NCBI GenBank assembly: GCA_009602725.1
Contig: WELB01000109.1
Span: forward strand, 1 to 37,727
From: Spirogloea muscicola
Taxonomy: Eukaryota > Streptophyta > Zygnematophyceae > Spirogloeales > Spirogloeaceae
DNA: 37,727 bases
Direction of reading: 5' to 3'
The position numbers and the translations under genes are program-made. This document shows, one piece after another, positions 1 through 10,076 of this stretch. How positions within the stretch are numbered: the stretch's first letter is position 1; each line of letters starts with the position of its first letter. The notes under the pieces were generated by a model. It did no database searches, was not told where the DNA came from, and worked only from the letters and a program-made list of their open reading frames with translations.

Positions 1-992
1 CCAAGTACAAAGGCAAGGGGGGGGGCTGGGGGGGAAGGTGGTGGGGTTAATTTCTTTGGCGATTTCATCCCTTATTCAAATCGACATGTGCGCCTTTTAT
101 CCAGTTTCACGCTATCTTACATACATGGAATGTCTACGACGCGACGCTGCAGAAGCTAATCTCATCAATTCTTCCCTGATGATCGTGCTTTCTCTGAATT
201 CTGGTTTGCTTGCCTGTTATGTGTGGATCCTCGACTGTACTCTTCTGATTTGTCCTGTTGACATTATAAGGCAGTCAATGCCCCGCGTCATGCCCCCGCG
301 GAAGGCCTATCCCTAACCCACCATCCGCCACCAGCAACTCACAAGCCCAAGATTCGAGCCTTTAACTCCAGATCCTGGTGGCCTCTTGTTGGAAGCTGAG
401 GAGCAGCAAACTAGACGGGTCCTCTCAATGGTGGCACAAGCCGAACATTTTGCACAATATTGGTCAAGAGATATGATAACAACTTCATAGACATCTAAAT
501 GATCCATCATTGCCTGCGCTGTGGTCAAACTGCTGACCTCATGCGCAAGTGCCCACAACAAAGCCCCTCAACCTCGGACAAGTTTGTCTGACCTGGAGTG
601 ATGACATTTACAATAGCCCTCCACTATAAGCAACAAGGCTTTGCTGGTTCTGAGCTTGGCATAATCTGCTCTGCCTGCACTATCCATAAAATCTTTGCTT
701 CAGCAGCATATCAGTATGTCACAACGCTGGTAACCACTGTTGATGGGGTGATGCAATTCAAGGTGGAACATCGCCCCTCCACCACTTGCTCTGACTGAGT
801 GAAGCAGATATCAAACCTGCCAACCAAGTGGGCAACCAGGGAGCCAATCTAGCACTACCAATAAAGTTCAAAAATTGTGATGCGCCCAGCAAGTGTGAGT
901 ACACCAGCTAGTCATTTGCCGGCGTCAAGGACAGCCATCAATTTGCTTATGTACTGTCCATAGAACAGGCGTACAAGAGGTTGCTAGCAACA
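1..992. other. Unassigned left edge, no gene recognised
   Basis: No convincing protein or RNA gene is visible. The first 17 bases (CCAAGTACAAAGGCAAG) are the complement of the end motif of the retrotransposon family A 3' UTR seen at 14856-14894 and 16431-16455, so a minus-strand element end may abut the window edge. Positions 17-45 are G-rich. The rest probably includes the 3' flank of the minus-strand LIFEGUARD gene. Short open frames here have no recognisable motif. Confidence 0.4.
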
Positions 993-2885
993 TCAATCCG
1001 AACCACTGCCTTGAAGATCCCGAAGTATCTGGAGGAGATAGAGGAAGATGTTGACGATGTCGAGGTACAGTGCAATGGATGCCCAAATGTACTCATCATA
1101 GCTGTATCGCTGAACAAGGTTGTCAGTGTCATATATGATGTACGCGCAGAAAAGGAGAGCGCCAAGCGCACCATACACCACCCTTCCCGTTTGGCCCAAG
1201 GGAAAAAACATCTGCAAATGCGGACCAGTGAGTGAGCGGCTGGGCTTACATAATGATGACAGTGATGAACATGACCGTCTTCCTGGGGTAAGGGCTGCAG
1301 CTGGAGTGGAAGCTTGACATCATGTGAGTTTACATCAAAAAAAACAATGGCATCTCAGGCAGGAAAATGAACTTAAGCAGAGGAGTGTGATCAGGCAGAT
1401 GCTCACCTGTATGAGACCCCACACCACAAGTATAAGCAAGCCAGCAAACAGGAAGGGCCCAAGAAACGAGAAATCATGGCCTTGCTGGACAGCCCAGTAG
1501 GTGTATATGGTGAGGCAGACCACCACCACCGACGTCAAGACCAAGGCTTCCAGGACAATGTCACCTGAGATTGACGGCACATCGCACACCCCCTGCTACT
1601 CAGCACAGAGCTGCTTGCATGCAGGTGCAAAGAAACATTTAGGGTTTAACGCTGCGCTTTCACAAGCACGGCAATTATCTCAGGCCACCATGCCTTGCAT
1701 CACCAACAAGCAATAGACATGAAACCAGAGGCTCTTAGAACAATGGAAGGTGTTGAGGTTGCCTGTACCCGGAACAAAAGCACAAGTCAAGCCAATGGTA
1801 ACAGCTAACGACACCGTCCATAGGCCCAAAAGGATGAGATTGAGTGGGTGATGCTGGTGGTAGTACGAGAGTGGACAGAGCACTGCAGAGAAGAAGACCT
1901 TGTGTCGAAAATTAGGCGCATCACAAGCAGCTGCAAATAGGACTGGTAGTTAGCAAAACGGACATACTGGTAGTTCGCGATTTGGACATGCACCCGAGGA
2001 GCTGAGCTGCAAGCAGAACTCCAAGGGGGTTCGCATAAGAGAGACCAAATTATAGGCATGTAGGGCGCGCTTTTGATTCGGCACAACCCACAGAATCTGA
2101 CCTGCGCTTCCTTCAGAGCTCAACAGCAGGAAGAGGAGAGAAAGATGGAAGTGGTGATGGCAGGTCAGCGCTCACAGATGAGAGGAAGGATGCCGATGAA
2201 GAGGAGGGCATAGGGTGTGGACAGCACAAAGTGCTTCACAGGCTCAGAGAAGACGACAGTGGCGGCAACAGCTGCTGTGAGGATCAATTGAGTGCTCAGT
2301 ATCCCATAGACCTGCGTTGATGCATCCATTGGCAAGGTGCATGAGCAACGTGGTGGTCGTACAGGCACGCGCTGCCGCGCCCAGATGAGCGAGCAGGCCT
2401 CGGGGAGCACTGAGAAGCCCGGACGGTCTGGGCCCTATCCGGGGCTTGCAGAGCTCAACCTGACCGACTAGCCCGGCGGCAAGCACTCCTCAGCTAGGTA
2501 GTGAACAAGACAGCGGGCCTTTCCCGCCAGCCGCGGAGGAACAACAGAGCTCGAGACAGAGGCTGTAGCCCCTCTAGCGCCGCAAAGGACAGTCCGGTGC
2601 CCGAGCGGCTCGACGGCCACGCAGCATAGCATCACGGGGTGGCGGGCTGGTGGCCGCAGCTATTTGAGACGTGCATGCAGCTGCAGGTGGCGGTGCTGAG
2701 CTCAGGGCGGCGATGGTGGGTCTTCGTCCGTGGGCGGGCGGGAGGGGCACCTTGCGGATGAAGGCCCAGCGGAGGAGGTTTTCGTCAGGGGAGACGCCGG
2801 GGTAGAGGGCGGGCGGCGTGCCGTAGGCGCCGCTCTCGATGTCGCCATACCCGGACTTGCTGGCGTACGCGGTGGACCCGTACAT
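993..2885 (-). CDS. LFG: LIFEGUARD / BAX-inhibitor-1 family membrane protein
   Basis: Multi-pass membrane protein of the TMBIM/LIFEGUARD family, which in plants and animals dampens cell death and modulates ER or Golgi calcium leak. Five exons were rebuilt (minus strand): 2751-2885, 2176-2311, 1769-1882, 1407-1564 and 993-1211, all GT-AG, with phases that fit and sum to 253 aa, the usual family length. A soluble N-terminus starting MYGSTAYASK leads into LRWAFIRKVYGILSTQ, then about seven hydrophobic segments. Family signatures include HQHHPLNLILLGLWTVSLAV, DFSFLGPFLF and, near the C-terminus, YDTDNLVQRYSYDEYIWASI, which holds the di-aspartate region linked to pH-gated calcium leak in BI-1 proteins. 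The start is the first Met in frame before the conserved part; a longer GC-rich upstream frame exists but looks non-coding. The intron at 1565-1768 contains TTTAGGGTTTAA, a telomere-like motif. Retrotransposon hairpins begin about 215 bp upstream of the start. Confidence 0.93.
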
Positions 2886-3100
2886 GGCCCGGGCGGCGGG
2901 GCGCGGCGGCGGAAGCTGCGGCTGGCGGGCGCAGCGGCGGGGCGGTGGCCACCCGGGCCAAGGCGAGGAGGCGGAGGAGCTGCGGCAGGGCGCGAGCGCC
3001 GCCCCGTCGGCGCCCGAGCGCGGGTGGGATGAGCAGCAGCTGCAGCTGCCCGGCGTCGCCACGCCCCTTCCTTCTTCCTTCGTCCTTCGTCTGGGCTTCT

Positions 3101-3262
3101 GGGCTGGCCAATCACAGCCATCGCCCTCTTTCTGGAAGAGTCCTTCTTCCTTGCTTGTCCAGCCCCTATCCTCAATGGGCGAGCCCTTTCTTCCTTGATC
3201 GGGTCGGCTTAAATAGCAGCAGGTGCTGAACACTGCCGCTGTGCTTGGCCACTCAGGGCCTT
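3101..3262 (+). repeat. Two hairpin motifs and a family A element 3' end
   Basis: A diverged hairpin at 3101-3127 (GGGCTGG...CAGCCATCGCCC) is followed at 3159-3187 by the right half of the standard hairpin with its tail (CCAGCCCCTATCCTCAATGG, then GCGAGCCC). Directly after the tail, from about 3199, comes CGGGTCGGCTT...GCAGCAGGTG...GTGCTTGGCC. This matches the 3' UTR just after the stop codon of the family A copy at 16387, so it is a copy truncated down to its 3' UTR. It lies in the upstream region of the LIFEGUARD gene, on the opposite strand. Confidence 0.65.
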
Positions 3263-3332
3263 CAACAAATCAGTACACACGCCTTTGCCATGCGCAGGTG
3301 CGGGGTGTGCGCTTTCCGGCCCCTTGCTTGGC

Positions 3333-3672
3333 CGTATGCGGCTCTCGCCTGAATTTGCTCTACCGAGCTTTGGCCATACTTCATCGGGCTGGGCGCACAC
3401 TAAGCCGGGCCACTTCCGCCCCGGGTGCCCAGGTCATCCTGTCGGGTTTGCATGTGCTTACTCGTGGAGTGCGCCAGTCCTGTGCTGTCGACCTGTTATT
3501 CTAGCCCCTCTTAGCGTTGGGCTTCATATCGTGTAGCCCCCGTCTCCGCACAAGTCTATTTGCCTGATAATGCACTGGCTTGACTTCATCTCACGCGCAT
3601 CGCGCGCCTTCCATCTCTTTATATGGTCCATTCTTTGTCTCTTTGGGCTGGCCTCTCACAGCCATCGCCCCC
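3333..3672 (+). mobile_element. Degenerate retrotransposon 3' end, family B
   Basis: A decayed copy of the C-terminus of the element found intact at 6850. The stretch ATGCGGCTCTCGC aligns with the RMRLS segment, followed after frameshifts by GRTLSRATSAPGAQVILSGL and HVLTRG, which parallel GRALSQASGFRGGAPAPQVS and LFVLTRGY. The final Tyr-stop is lost. A family B 3' UTR follows (GGCTTGACTTC...CGCGCGCCTTC), then a hairpin at 3645-3672 (GGGCTGGCCTCTCACAGCC with an ATCGCCC tail). Confidence 0.65.
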
Positions 3673-3772
3673 TCTTCGCAGAGTAAAGTTCCTGTGCGTT
3701 GGCCTCTGACGGCCATTGCCCCCTTGGAGGAGCCACTTCTCTCGTTGTTAGGAGAAGAAGAAAGTGCTCGCC

Positions 3773-4055
3773 CATTGTCGCTCGCCCAAGTCTTTCGGAT
3801 GCGCCTGGCGGTATCGTTCCAACGTTCCCTTGCCCTCGCAGTCCACACGCGCGCAGGACGCGCTCTGGCCGCTGCCTCCGGGTCTCGGCGGAGCGCCTCC
3901 TTCCCCGCATCGAGCTATTCTGACCTGCTCTTGCTCACTCGTGGGTATTGAGCTTCCCTAGTGTGTTGTTGGGTTTGGTAGTGTAGTCCTTCTTCGGCAT
4001 CTCTTTCTTTGGCTTTGGACATTGTCCATTCTTTTTGGGCTGGCTTTGCCAGCCC
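3773..4055 (+). mobile_element. 5'-truncated retrotransposon 3' end, family D
   Basis: The coding part is open to a stop at 3949-3951 and reads VFRMRLAVSFQRSLALAVHT, then RAGRALAAASG and SDLLLLTRGY. These are the last ~60 residues of the shared retrotransposon C-terminus. The 3' UTR (about 85 nt, with TTGTCCATTCTTTTT) ends in the perfect hairpin GGGCTGGCTTTGCCAGCCC at 4037-4055. Upstream, 3673-3772 holds a second diverged hairpin (GGCCTCTGACGGCCATTGCC) and an inverted hairpin tail (AGAAGAAAGTGCTCGCCC), so the copy landed between head-to-head tails. Confidence 0.75.
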
Positions 4056-4070
4056 CTCTTCTCTATGGGC

Positions 4071-4129
4071 CTGAACAATGTATTGGCTTGAATTGGCCTC
4101 CCTTTCAATTCATGCGCCCCGCGCGCCTT
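4071..4129 (+). mobile_element. 59-bp insertion of a family B 3' terminus with 11-bp target duplication
   Basis: The terminal piece of the family B 3' UTR (CTGAACAATGTATTGGCTTG through GCGCGCCTTC), also present at 6920-6980 and complemented at 31806-31866, interrupts the hairpin tail. The 11-mer TCTCTATGGGC occurs directly before it (4060-4070) and directly after it (4131-4141 within one base), as expected of a target-site duplication. After the second copy the tail resumes as GAGCCC. Confidence 0.7.
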
Positions 4130-4163
4130 CTCTCTATGGGCGAGCCCTTTCTATTGAGGATAG

Positions 4164-4400
4164 GGGCTGGAAAAGCCAGCCCAAAAAAGTATGGACAAAC
4201 AGGACCTTGTCCACTCGCCTGCTACTTCGTTTGCATGTTACAGACCGCGGCTCTCGCGGGGTCCGCGGCGCTTGCAAGCTTTGGCTAGCCGTCCGCGTGC
4301 TGGACGCCGTCTGAGCCAGGCCACAGACTTCCGTGGCGGCTCCAGCTCCCAAATTTAGCCCGTCGGAATCGCATGTGCTCTTCACTTAGGAAAATTTCGT
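4164..4400 (+). mobile_element. Inverted hairpin and family B C-terminal remnant
   Basis: Position 4164-4182 is the hairpin in minus orientation (GGGCTGGAAAAGCCAGCCC, preceded by ATTGAGGATA). From about 4255 the plus strand carries a decayed family B C-terminus: CTTGCAAGCTTTGGC, CTGAGCCAGGCC, GGCGGCTCCAGCTCCC and finally ATGTGCTCTTCACTTAGG, parallel to the LFVLTRGY end but with frame damage. Confidence 0.6.
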
Positions 4401-4551
4401 GTATTTCACTTAGGGGGGCGTTCAGCCGCTTTCGCACCGTTCCCCCATTACTTCGTTACTTTCGCTGCTGGCCTCTCAAGCTGACCTGCGGCGCTGGGAG
4501 CAGGGTGCTGCCCTTCCTTGTTTTTTTTTTCTTTTTGATTTGAAAAAGGAA

Positions 4552-4664
4552 GAGCTCGCCCATTGAGGATAGGGGCTGGAACAGCCAGCCCAGCTCCCTT
4601 CTCGTACTTTGTCCATTCTTTTTTGGGCTGGCTGTTCCAGCCCCTATCCTCGATGGGCGAGCTC
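4552..4664. repeat. Near-perfect 41-bp fold-back palindrome
   Basis: Left arm 4552-4592 and right arm 4624-4664 are reverse complements with a single mismatch, separated by a 31-nt spacer (contains TTTGTCCATTC). Each arm contains its own smaller hairpin, GGGCTGG-AACAG-CCAGCCC, and the GAGCTCGCCCATTGAGG tail. It looks like two element 3' ends joined head to head. A T-run (4521-4530) lies just upstream. Confidence 0.85.
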
Positions 4665-5115
4665 TCCCTTCCCAAGCGCTTGCTTTGCACCGCCGCGCTG
4701 GTCGCGCCCTTGCAGCAGCCTCTGGCTTGCGCAGCGGGGTTGCTCTTCCTCCCCCCACTCGCGGGTACTGAGCTTCCCTAGTATGTTGTCGTGATTGGTA
4801 GAGTAGAGGAGTCCTTCCTCGGCATCTCATTCTTCGGCTTTGGACATTGTCCATTCTTTTTGGGCTGGCTTTGCCAGCCCCTCTTTCTCTATGGGCGAGC
4901 CTTCTTCTTCTAACCTGCTGTTGCTCACCCATGGGTATTGAGCTTCCCTAGAGTGTTGTTGCGTTTGGTAGAGTAGTCCTTCTTCGGCATCTCTTTCTTT
5001 GGCTTTGGACATTATCCATTCTTTTTGGCTGGCTTTGCCAGCCCCTCTTCTCTATGGGCGAGCCCTTTCTCCCCTCAGCTCATCTGACTTCCTACTGCTG
5101 ACACGGGGGTATTGA
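4665..5115 (+). mobile_element. Three consecutive truncated retrotransposon 3' ends
   Basis: Three short C-termini follow one another, each ending in the shared motif: PPTRGY-stop (stop 4769-4771), NLLLLTHGY-stop (4939-4941) and SDFLLLTRGY-stop (5113-5115). The first two are followed by almost the same family D 3' UTR (GCTTCCCTAG...TTGGTAGAGTAG...TTTGGACATT) and by hairpins at 4862-4880 and 5025-5044. The second copy starts immediately after the hairpin tail CCTTCTTCTTCTAAC. The 4680-4770 part (CAGCAGCCTCTGGCTT) reappears inverted at 28330-28420. Confidence 0.75.
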
Positions 5116-5146
5116 GGGCGCCCTGTCTGCCTAGCCTTTGGCTCCC

Positions 5147-5215
5147 GTCATGAACACCTGTATGCATCTGGCTGGCATTTCACAGCCGATTCTTTCATAT
5201 CAGCAGCCGCTTTCT
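5147..5215 (+). repeat. Type-2 hairpin repeat (CATGAACACC...CAGCCG)
   Basis: A second hairpin subtype: CATGAACACCTGTATGCATC followed by TGGCTGGCATTTCACAGCC, then GATTCTTTCATATCAGCAGC and CGCTTTC. Related copies lie at 27621-27675, 28043-28118, 28238-28303 and 33321-33398 (all minus) and 28517-28590 (plus). The GGCTGGC...CAGCC core relates it to the main hairpin. Confidence 0.75.
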
Positions 5216-5299
5216 CTTTATTAGCATAGGGCTTCGCTTGTTGTGGCGCCGTTCTCCGCACCGGCGTTGCCCGGACGGCGTGCTGCCTCCAGAAGAAAG

Positions 5300-5687
5300 T
5301 GCTCGCCCATTGAGAATAGGGGCTGGAACAACCAGCCCGAAAAGGCGCCCCCCGCCTTGTCCACTGCGTTGGGGCTGGCTTTCTGGGGTTACTGAGTAGT
5401 TAGTAGCTGCTTTGATTCTTCTTGTGTGCTTCTTTCTTAGTGCTTCGTCTTAGTGCTTCGCCTGGCCCCCTTCTTCTTCTTGGGCTTCTTGTACTCTGCT
5501 CAGTCTTTCTTGGGCTGGCTGTTCCAGCCCCTATCCTCAATGGGCGAGCTCTTTCTTCTTTCTTTCTTAGTGCTTCGCCTTAGTGCTTCGCCTGGCCCCC
5601 TTCTTCTTGGGCTTCTTGTACTCTGCTCTATCCTTCTTGGGCTGGCTGTTCCAGCCCCTATCCCTAATGGGCGAGCTCTTTCTTCTT
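5300..5687 (+). repeat. 130-bp tandem duplication with inverted hairpin upstream
   Basis: Units 5431-5560 and 5561-5687 are near-identical direct repeats. Each contains TTAGTGCTTCGCCTGGCCCC, TTGTACTCTGCTC, the hairpin GGGCTGGCTGTTCCAGCCC (5512-5530 and 5639-5657) and a GGGCGAGCTCTTTCTTCTT tail. An inverted hairpin at 5320-5338 pairs with 5512-5530 across about 170 bp. GGGGTTACTGAG at about 5388-5399 is the Gly-Tyr-stop end of another copy, whose 3' UTR recurs inverted at 37063-37160. Confidence 0.8.
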
Positions 5688-5689
5688 TT

Positions 5690-6985
5690 CATCATTTCCG
5701 CGGCAGCCATCGCTTCTCTCTCTCGCCCCTCTCTCTTACCATCTCCAGTCGCTTCATCCTGAGGGGCCAGGCTGTTTTAGCACCCGCTATAGCGGGTGTT
5801 GCAACAGGGACCAGGCCCTTCCAGCTTTCCCTAACCGCAGCACTGCATGACCTCTCGTGCTCCCTACCAACACTTGCCGAGGGTCATGCAGATTTTGCGG
5901 CATGGGCACGCTGTTCCGATAGGAAAGCGCAGGCTCACTACACACACGCTGCGGACGTGCAGGCCGCCTCCGACTTGAAGGGACTGCTCAAGGACGATAG
6001 ACGTGGCCTTACCCGGCTCCTTTCAATCGGCTCCCCGGGCGCGTCGGAGTGGCTAAACGCTCTGCCGATCTACGAGTCCCTTCGGCTTTCTGACAACCTT
6101 TTCCGCACGGCGCTCCACCACCACCTTGGCCTCCCCCCCCCTTGCTTGGCTGGCATCCGCCAGTGCGAGTGTGGCCACATTGCCGACGACAAGCTCGCCT
6201 TAGCTTCGCACATGCTGAGGTGTGTTGAGGGGGGTGAGCGCATTGCCTCCCACGACCTACTAAGGGATACCATGTTTGGCATTGTGCGAGAGGCGGGATA
6301 TCATCCGGCGATGGAGGTGTCTGGGATCATGCCAATCTCCTCAAGGCGCGGCAAGCCATACGTGCGGCGTCTGGACGTGGTCGCTACCCCGCGGGGCGGT
6401 GGGCCTCGTCTGCTCTTGGACGTGGTACTGATCGACGCATACAAGGCTGGCGCACCAACGTCAACCGTGTCTGGCTGGGCCACGTCCAGCGCGGAGCGCA
6501 AGAAGGAGCGGCACTACCATGATCATCCTCGAGGGGACCATCTTTACCCGTGTGCCATGGATATCTATGGAGGCTACGGCGTGAAATGGTCCTCCCTGAT
6601 CCAGCATCTGGCCCGGCTGGTTGATGCGCGTCGTCGAAGTCGGGGGGGCAGCTTGGGCCACTCCAGCATTCCGCAGGCCTTAGTTGCATATTATAGAATG
6701 CGGCTCTCGCTTAGTTTGCAGCGCTCGCAAGCATTGGCTCTTCATCAACGTGCAGGGCGCGCTCTAAGTCAGGCCTCCGGCTTTCGTGGCGGCGCTCCAG
6801 CTCCCCAAGTTAGCTTGTCAGATTTGTTTGTGCTCACCCGTGGGTACTAATGTCATCTTAGGTACCTTAGATTAGGTCTCCGTGTTATGTAGCATTGTTT
6901 AGTCTGCACTCGACTCTGCCTGAACAATGTATTGGCTTGAATTGGCCTCCCTTTCAATTCATGCGCCCCGCGCGCCTTCTCTCTC
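5690..6985 (+). mobile_element. Largest retrotransposon fragment: restriction-like endonuclease C-terminus plus 3' UTR
   Basis: An uninterrupted frame runs from 5453 to the stop at 6848-6850; its first ~80 codons are hairpin repeat, the rest is retrotransposon. Order: a linker with EWLNALPIYESLRLSDNLFR, as in LINE proteins after the RT; a knuckle CECGHIADDKLALASHMLRC (C238, C240, H253, C257, counted from 5453); GGERIASHDLLRD; then a PD-(D/E)xK-like region with D308, D323 and DAYK at 328-331; then HYHDHPRGDHLYPCAMDIYG and a basic tail ending SLSDLFVLTRGY. This order matches the C-terminal half of R2/CRE-type non-LTR elements with restriction-like endonucleases. The RT domain and N-terminus are missing, so it cannot move alone. 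The 3' UTR (family B) runs to about 6985 and ends GCGCGCCTTC plus a CT run, 113 bp before the next gene. Confidence 0.85.
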
Positions 6986-7097
6986 TCTCGCCCGTCAACC
7001 GGAGCTTGCAAAAGCCATCGCCTCGCCCCCTGCCGGCCCCACCCACCTGCCCGGCAGCCGCGCTCTCCTGCCCTCTGCCGCCGGCGGCAGGCGCACC

Positions 7098-10076
7098 ATG
7101 CGCGGCGGCCCGGGCGAGGGCAAGGCGCGCACCATCCCGCTCAACGCCGCCCTCGCCGTCTTCCTCCTCCTCGCCATCATCATCGCCGTCCAGACCCTCC
7201 TCCCCCTCGAGTCCATCGGCTCCCTCGCGCCCTTTGCCGCCAACCCCGACCCCGACGCCTCCGCCGCCCACAGGCGCGCCACTGCCGTGCCCATGCCCAC
7301 ATCGTGAGCCCCAGCCCGCCGTTGGAGCCTGGCGGCAGCGCTGACCGGCCGCGTCCCGCGACTGCGCAGCCTGGTGTGCGAGGCGCTGGTGGAGGAGGTG
7401 AAGCGGCAGTTCCGGCCGTGCGAAGATGGCTCCATTCTGACGGGTCACTGCCCGCATCCCCGCCTGCATTCGCCCATGCGGGGCCAGACGCCATGCTGCC
7501 CCTGCCGGGCGTGGCACTGGGGTGACATTCGAGGCGTCCCGTGTGGCAGCGAACTCTGGGCAGAGCTCGCCACCGCAGCAGTCCGGCTCAATTGCCTTGA
7601 GTGGTACGCTTGACGTGGAGGAGCTGAAGAGGGCTCTGGCACAGAAGGTCGAGGAGCTCGACGATGCCAAGGTGAGAAGCCTGTGCTCTCACGACTGCTC
7701 ACCTGGCGCTTAGGCAGACCGGCGGTCGCAGTCGATCGCCTCAGCGCGCGTGGCACACGTGCACTTGGCCCTCTCCATACCCTCCTCATCGTCCGCACAC
7801 TGCAGAACATCCGCCAAGGCCCTTGAATGCGCGGGGCCGACTGAGCCTCCGAGGCCCTGCTGCCCAACTCGCAGAAGAAGATCGGTCGCCTGGTTGACGA
7901 GAAGGTTGCCCTCGAGATTCGCCGCGACGGCAGTGTTGCTGGCATAGGCCAGGCCGACGATGCAGAGGTACGTGGTCAACATGCACATGCATGAGCAAGC
8001 TGTTGCCCTTTCCGCCTCTTGTTCGACACTGCTCTTGACCAGAAGCCACTTCCAGCTTTCATTGGCATGAGCTCTCGCCATGGACTGGCCTTGGATTGCA
8101 CCCCAGGTCCTCAAGATAGCAAAGCGCGCAGTGGAGGAGTGTGGACAGGGTGCACACGTATCCACAGGAGCCATGGGCCTCAAGAACAGCAATGTGACTG
8201 TTTGGAAGGTAAGGTGTTGAAGCAATTGCAAGATAGTCGCCGTGTGCGGACCGCAAGCTGCGTGGGGCTATGGCTGGTGAGCAAGCCAAGCAGACCAAGT
8301 GAGTAGGGGAGCAGGGGGCTCTTTGTTCAGGTCTTAGACAAGTGCCTCATGGGAACCTGATCCAATTCCCCTGCTATTATTGGCAGGGCTATGCATGCGC
8401 GGCCACAGATGAGGAGATCCAGCGCTATCTGACATATGAACCGAGGAAGCTGTGCCCAGATGATTGGATGTTTGTGCAGGAACTAATTTTCAAACGCAAC
8501 TGCTTCGCTCTGCCCAAGCGACGATGTCTTTCACGAACCCCACCAAAGTTCTCGACGGTCAGTACTATCTGGGTGGAGTCAGGACTTCACGGCTGGTTGA
8601 CAGATGGTTGCGTAGGACTTGTCGCAATTGCTCGCACTTACTGGAAATAATGAAGTTGGAGTTACTTGAAGGAATCAGAGAACCTGACAGGGAAAGCCCT
8701 CTGCAACTGCTTCGGGCCTACCTTCATGGGTCTCCCAGCATCTTGAGTCCAGGCCGTACGACTTATTGAGCCTGGCACTCTATCCAACGCAGTTACGCTG
8801 ACCTTATTGGCGAGCTTGTGGCATCTGTTCTTGCAGACGGTACCCTTCCCAGAGTCTTTGTTCAGTCAAAAGGCCCTGGCAGACGAGAATGTGCGGTGGG
8901 ATGATCATCAGTGCAAGTCATTTGACTGCCTCAACACCCGGAGTATAGGAGACTGCCGCAATTGCTTCAACCTATCGTGAGTAATCACCGCCCTCTGCTG
9001 CTGCAGTGTGCTGTGGCTGCATGCCATGGCATGTTGATGGCCGTTCATCAGACGGTTGGCTTGCTCAGGCAAGCAATGCTGCGGCGTGCAGTGTAAGCAC
9101 AGCAGGCTAGTAGCCTCGAGACCGTGACCTTGACATCAAAGCGCGTGACACCCATTGATGCCCAATCATGACGGCCTTGTTGACCAGACTGGAGGAGCGA
9201 AGGTGGAAAAATCGATACAGGGGAAGCTTGAAGCTGGAAGAGGTCATTGAGATGAAGGCAGGCAGCCTCAGGTTGGGCTTGGATGCGGGAGGTGGCACTG
9301 GAAGCTTCGCTGCCCACATGGCGCGGTATAACGTCACTGTGATGACAACCGCCATGAACATTGAGACCGTCAAGTTCAGAGATCACGGCCTTCCTTACAT
9401 GGAGACTATTGCTTTACGAGGTCTTGTCCCACTCCATGTCCCTCATAAGGTAAGTTGACGTGGCAAGCCCTGCCTTGCTCGTGTCCAGCATCTGTGCAAA
9501 GAGAACCAAGTCCGGCTTATGAATTACCACAGCACTGCAATCTGGTAATACAGCTGATTAAAGCATCAAGCTCGATCTCCAGCTAATGCTCGTCAAAGTA
9601 TCACACATGCAGGCGCGCCTACCTTTCTTTGATGGAACGCTGGATATCATTCACAGCGTCAACAGCATCAAGTACCTGCTACTGCTGGACTTTGAGGAGC
9701 TTATCTTTGAGTGGGATCGCGTTCTCCGGCCAGGTTCGTGTTCTTCATACTCTCACCAGGCAAATGGGAGAGACGGTATCACCAGTTGCGAGCCTTCCCG
9801 AGAAAGCAAACGCCTGCTTCTGGAGGATGAGAAGTCTGGGTGGTGCATGACACGTGTTGGCTGTTGTGCATGCTGGTTGCTTGTCCTGCAGGGGGCATTA
9901 TGTGGTTTGAGATGTTCTATGCGCCAGAGAATGACATGCCTTTGTACGAGGCGGAGATAAAGCTGCTGGGGTACAAGCAGCTCTACTGGAACAAATCGCT
10001 AAAGCCTGATAAAGGCGAGCGCGAGGGTGCACATGTTTATCTCAACTGCATCATAGAGAAGCCTGTGCGCACTTGA
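7098..10076 (+). CDS. Plant-type membrane-anchored SAM-dependent methyltransferase
   Basis: Resembles the plant type II membrane methyltransferase family that includes Arabidopsis At1g29790 (methyltransferase type 11 fold, probably Golgi; substrate not established). The N-terminus MRGGPGEGKARTIP precedes one hydrophobic anchor (residues ~15-36, LNAALAVFLLLAIIIAVQTL). Then come a coiled-coil-like segment (LDVEELKRALAQKVEELDDA), a Cys-rich lumenal part (CPDDW, CFALPKRRC, CKSFDCLNT, DCRNCFNLS), SAM motif I LGLDAGGGTGSFAAHM, ITTAMN-like VMTTAMNIET, LPFFDGTLDIIHSVNS and DRVLRPGG. Exons: 7098-7303, 7370-~7397, ~7534-7671, 7875-7967, 8107-8208, 8387-8557, 8837-8976, 9188-9449, 9613-9733, 9892-10076 (about 481 aa); the second intron is the least certain. 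A sense retrotransposon 3' end lies 113 bp upstream of the start. Confidence 0.88.

Noticed and set aside
4552-4664. DNA transposon (MITE) with terminal inverted repeats
   Set aside because: The arms are ordinary retrotransposon hairpin ends found singly elsewhere, and no target duplication is clear; head-to-head LINE ends explain it better, though MITE-like behaviour is not excluded.
3101-5690. CRISPR-like array (short repeats with variable spacers)
   Set aside because: Repeats are hairpins in both orientations with very uneven spacing, and the spacers are retrotransposon coding ends and 3' UTRs in a eukaryotic context.
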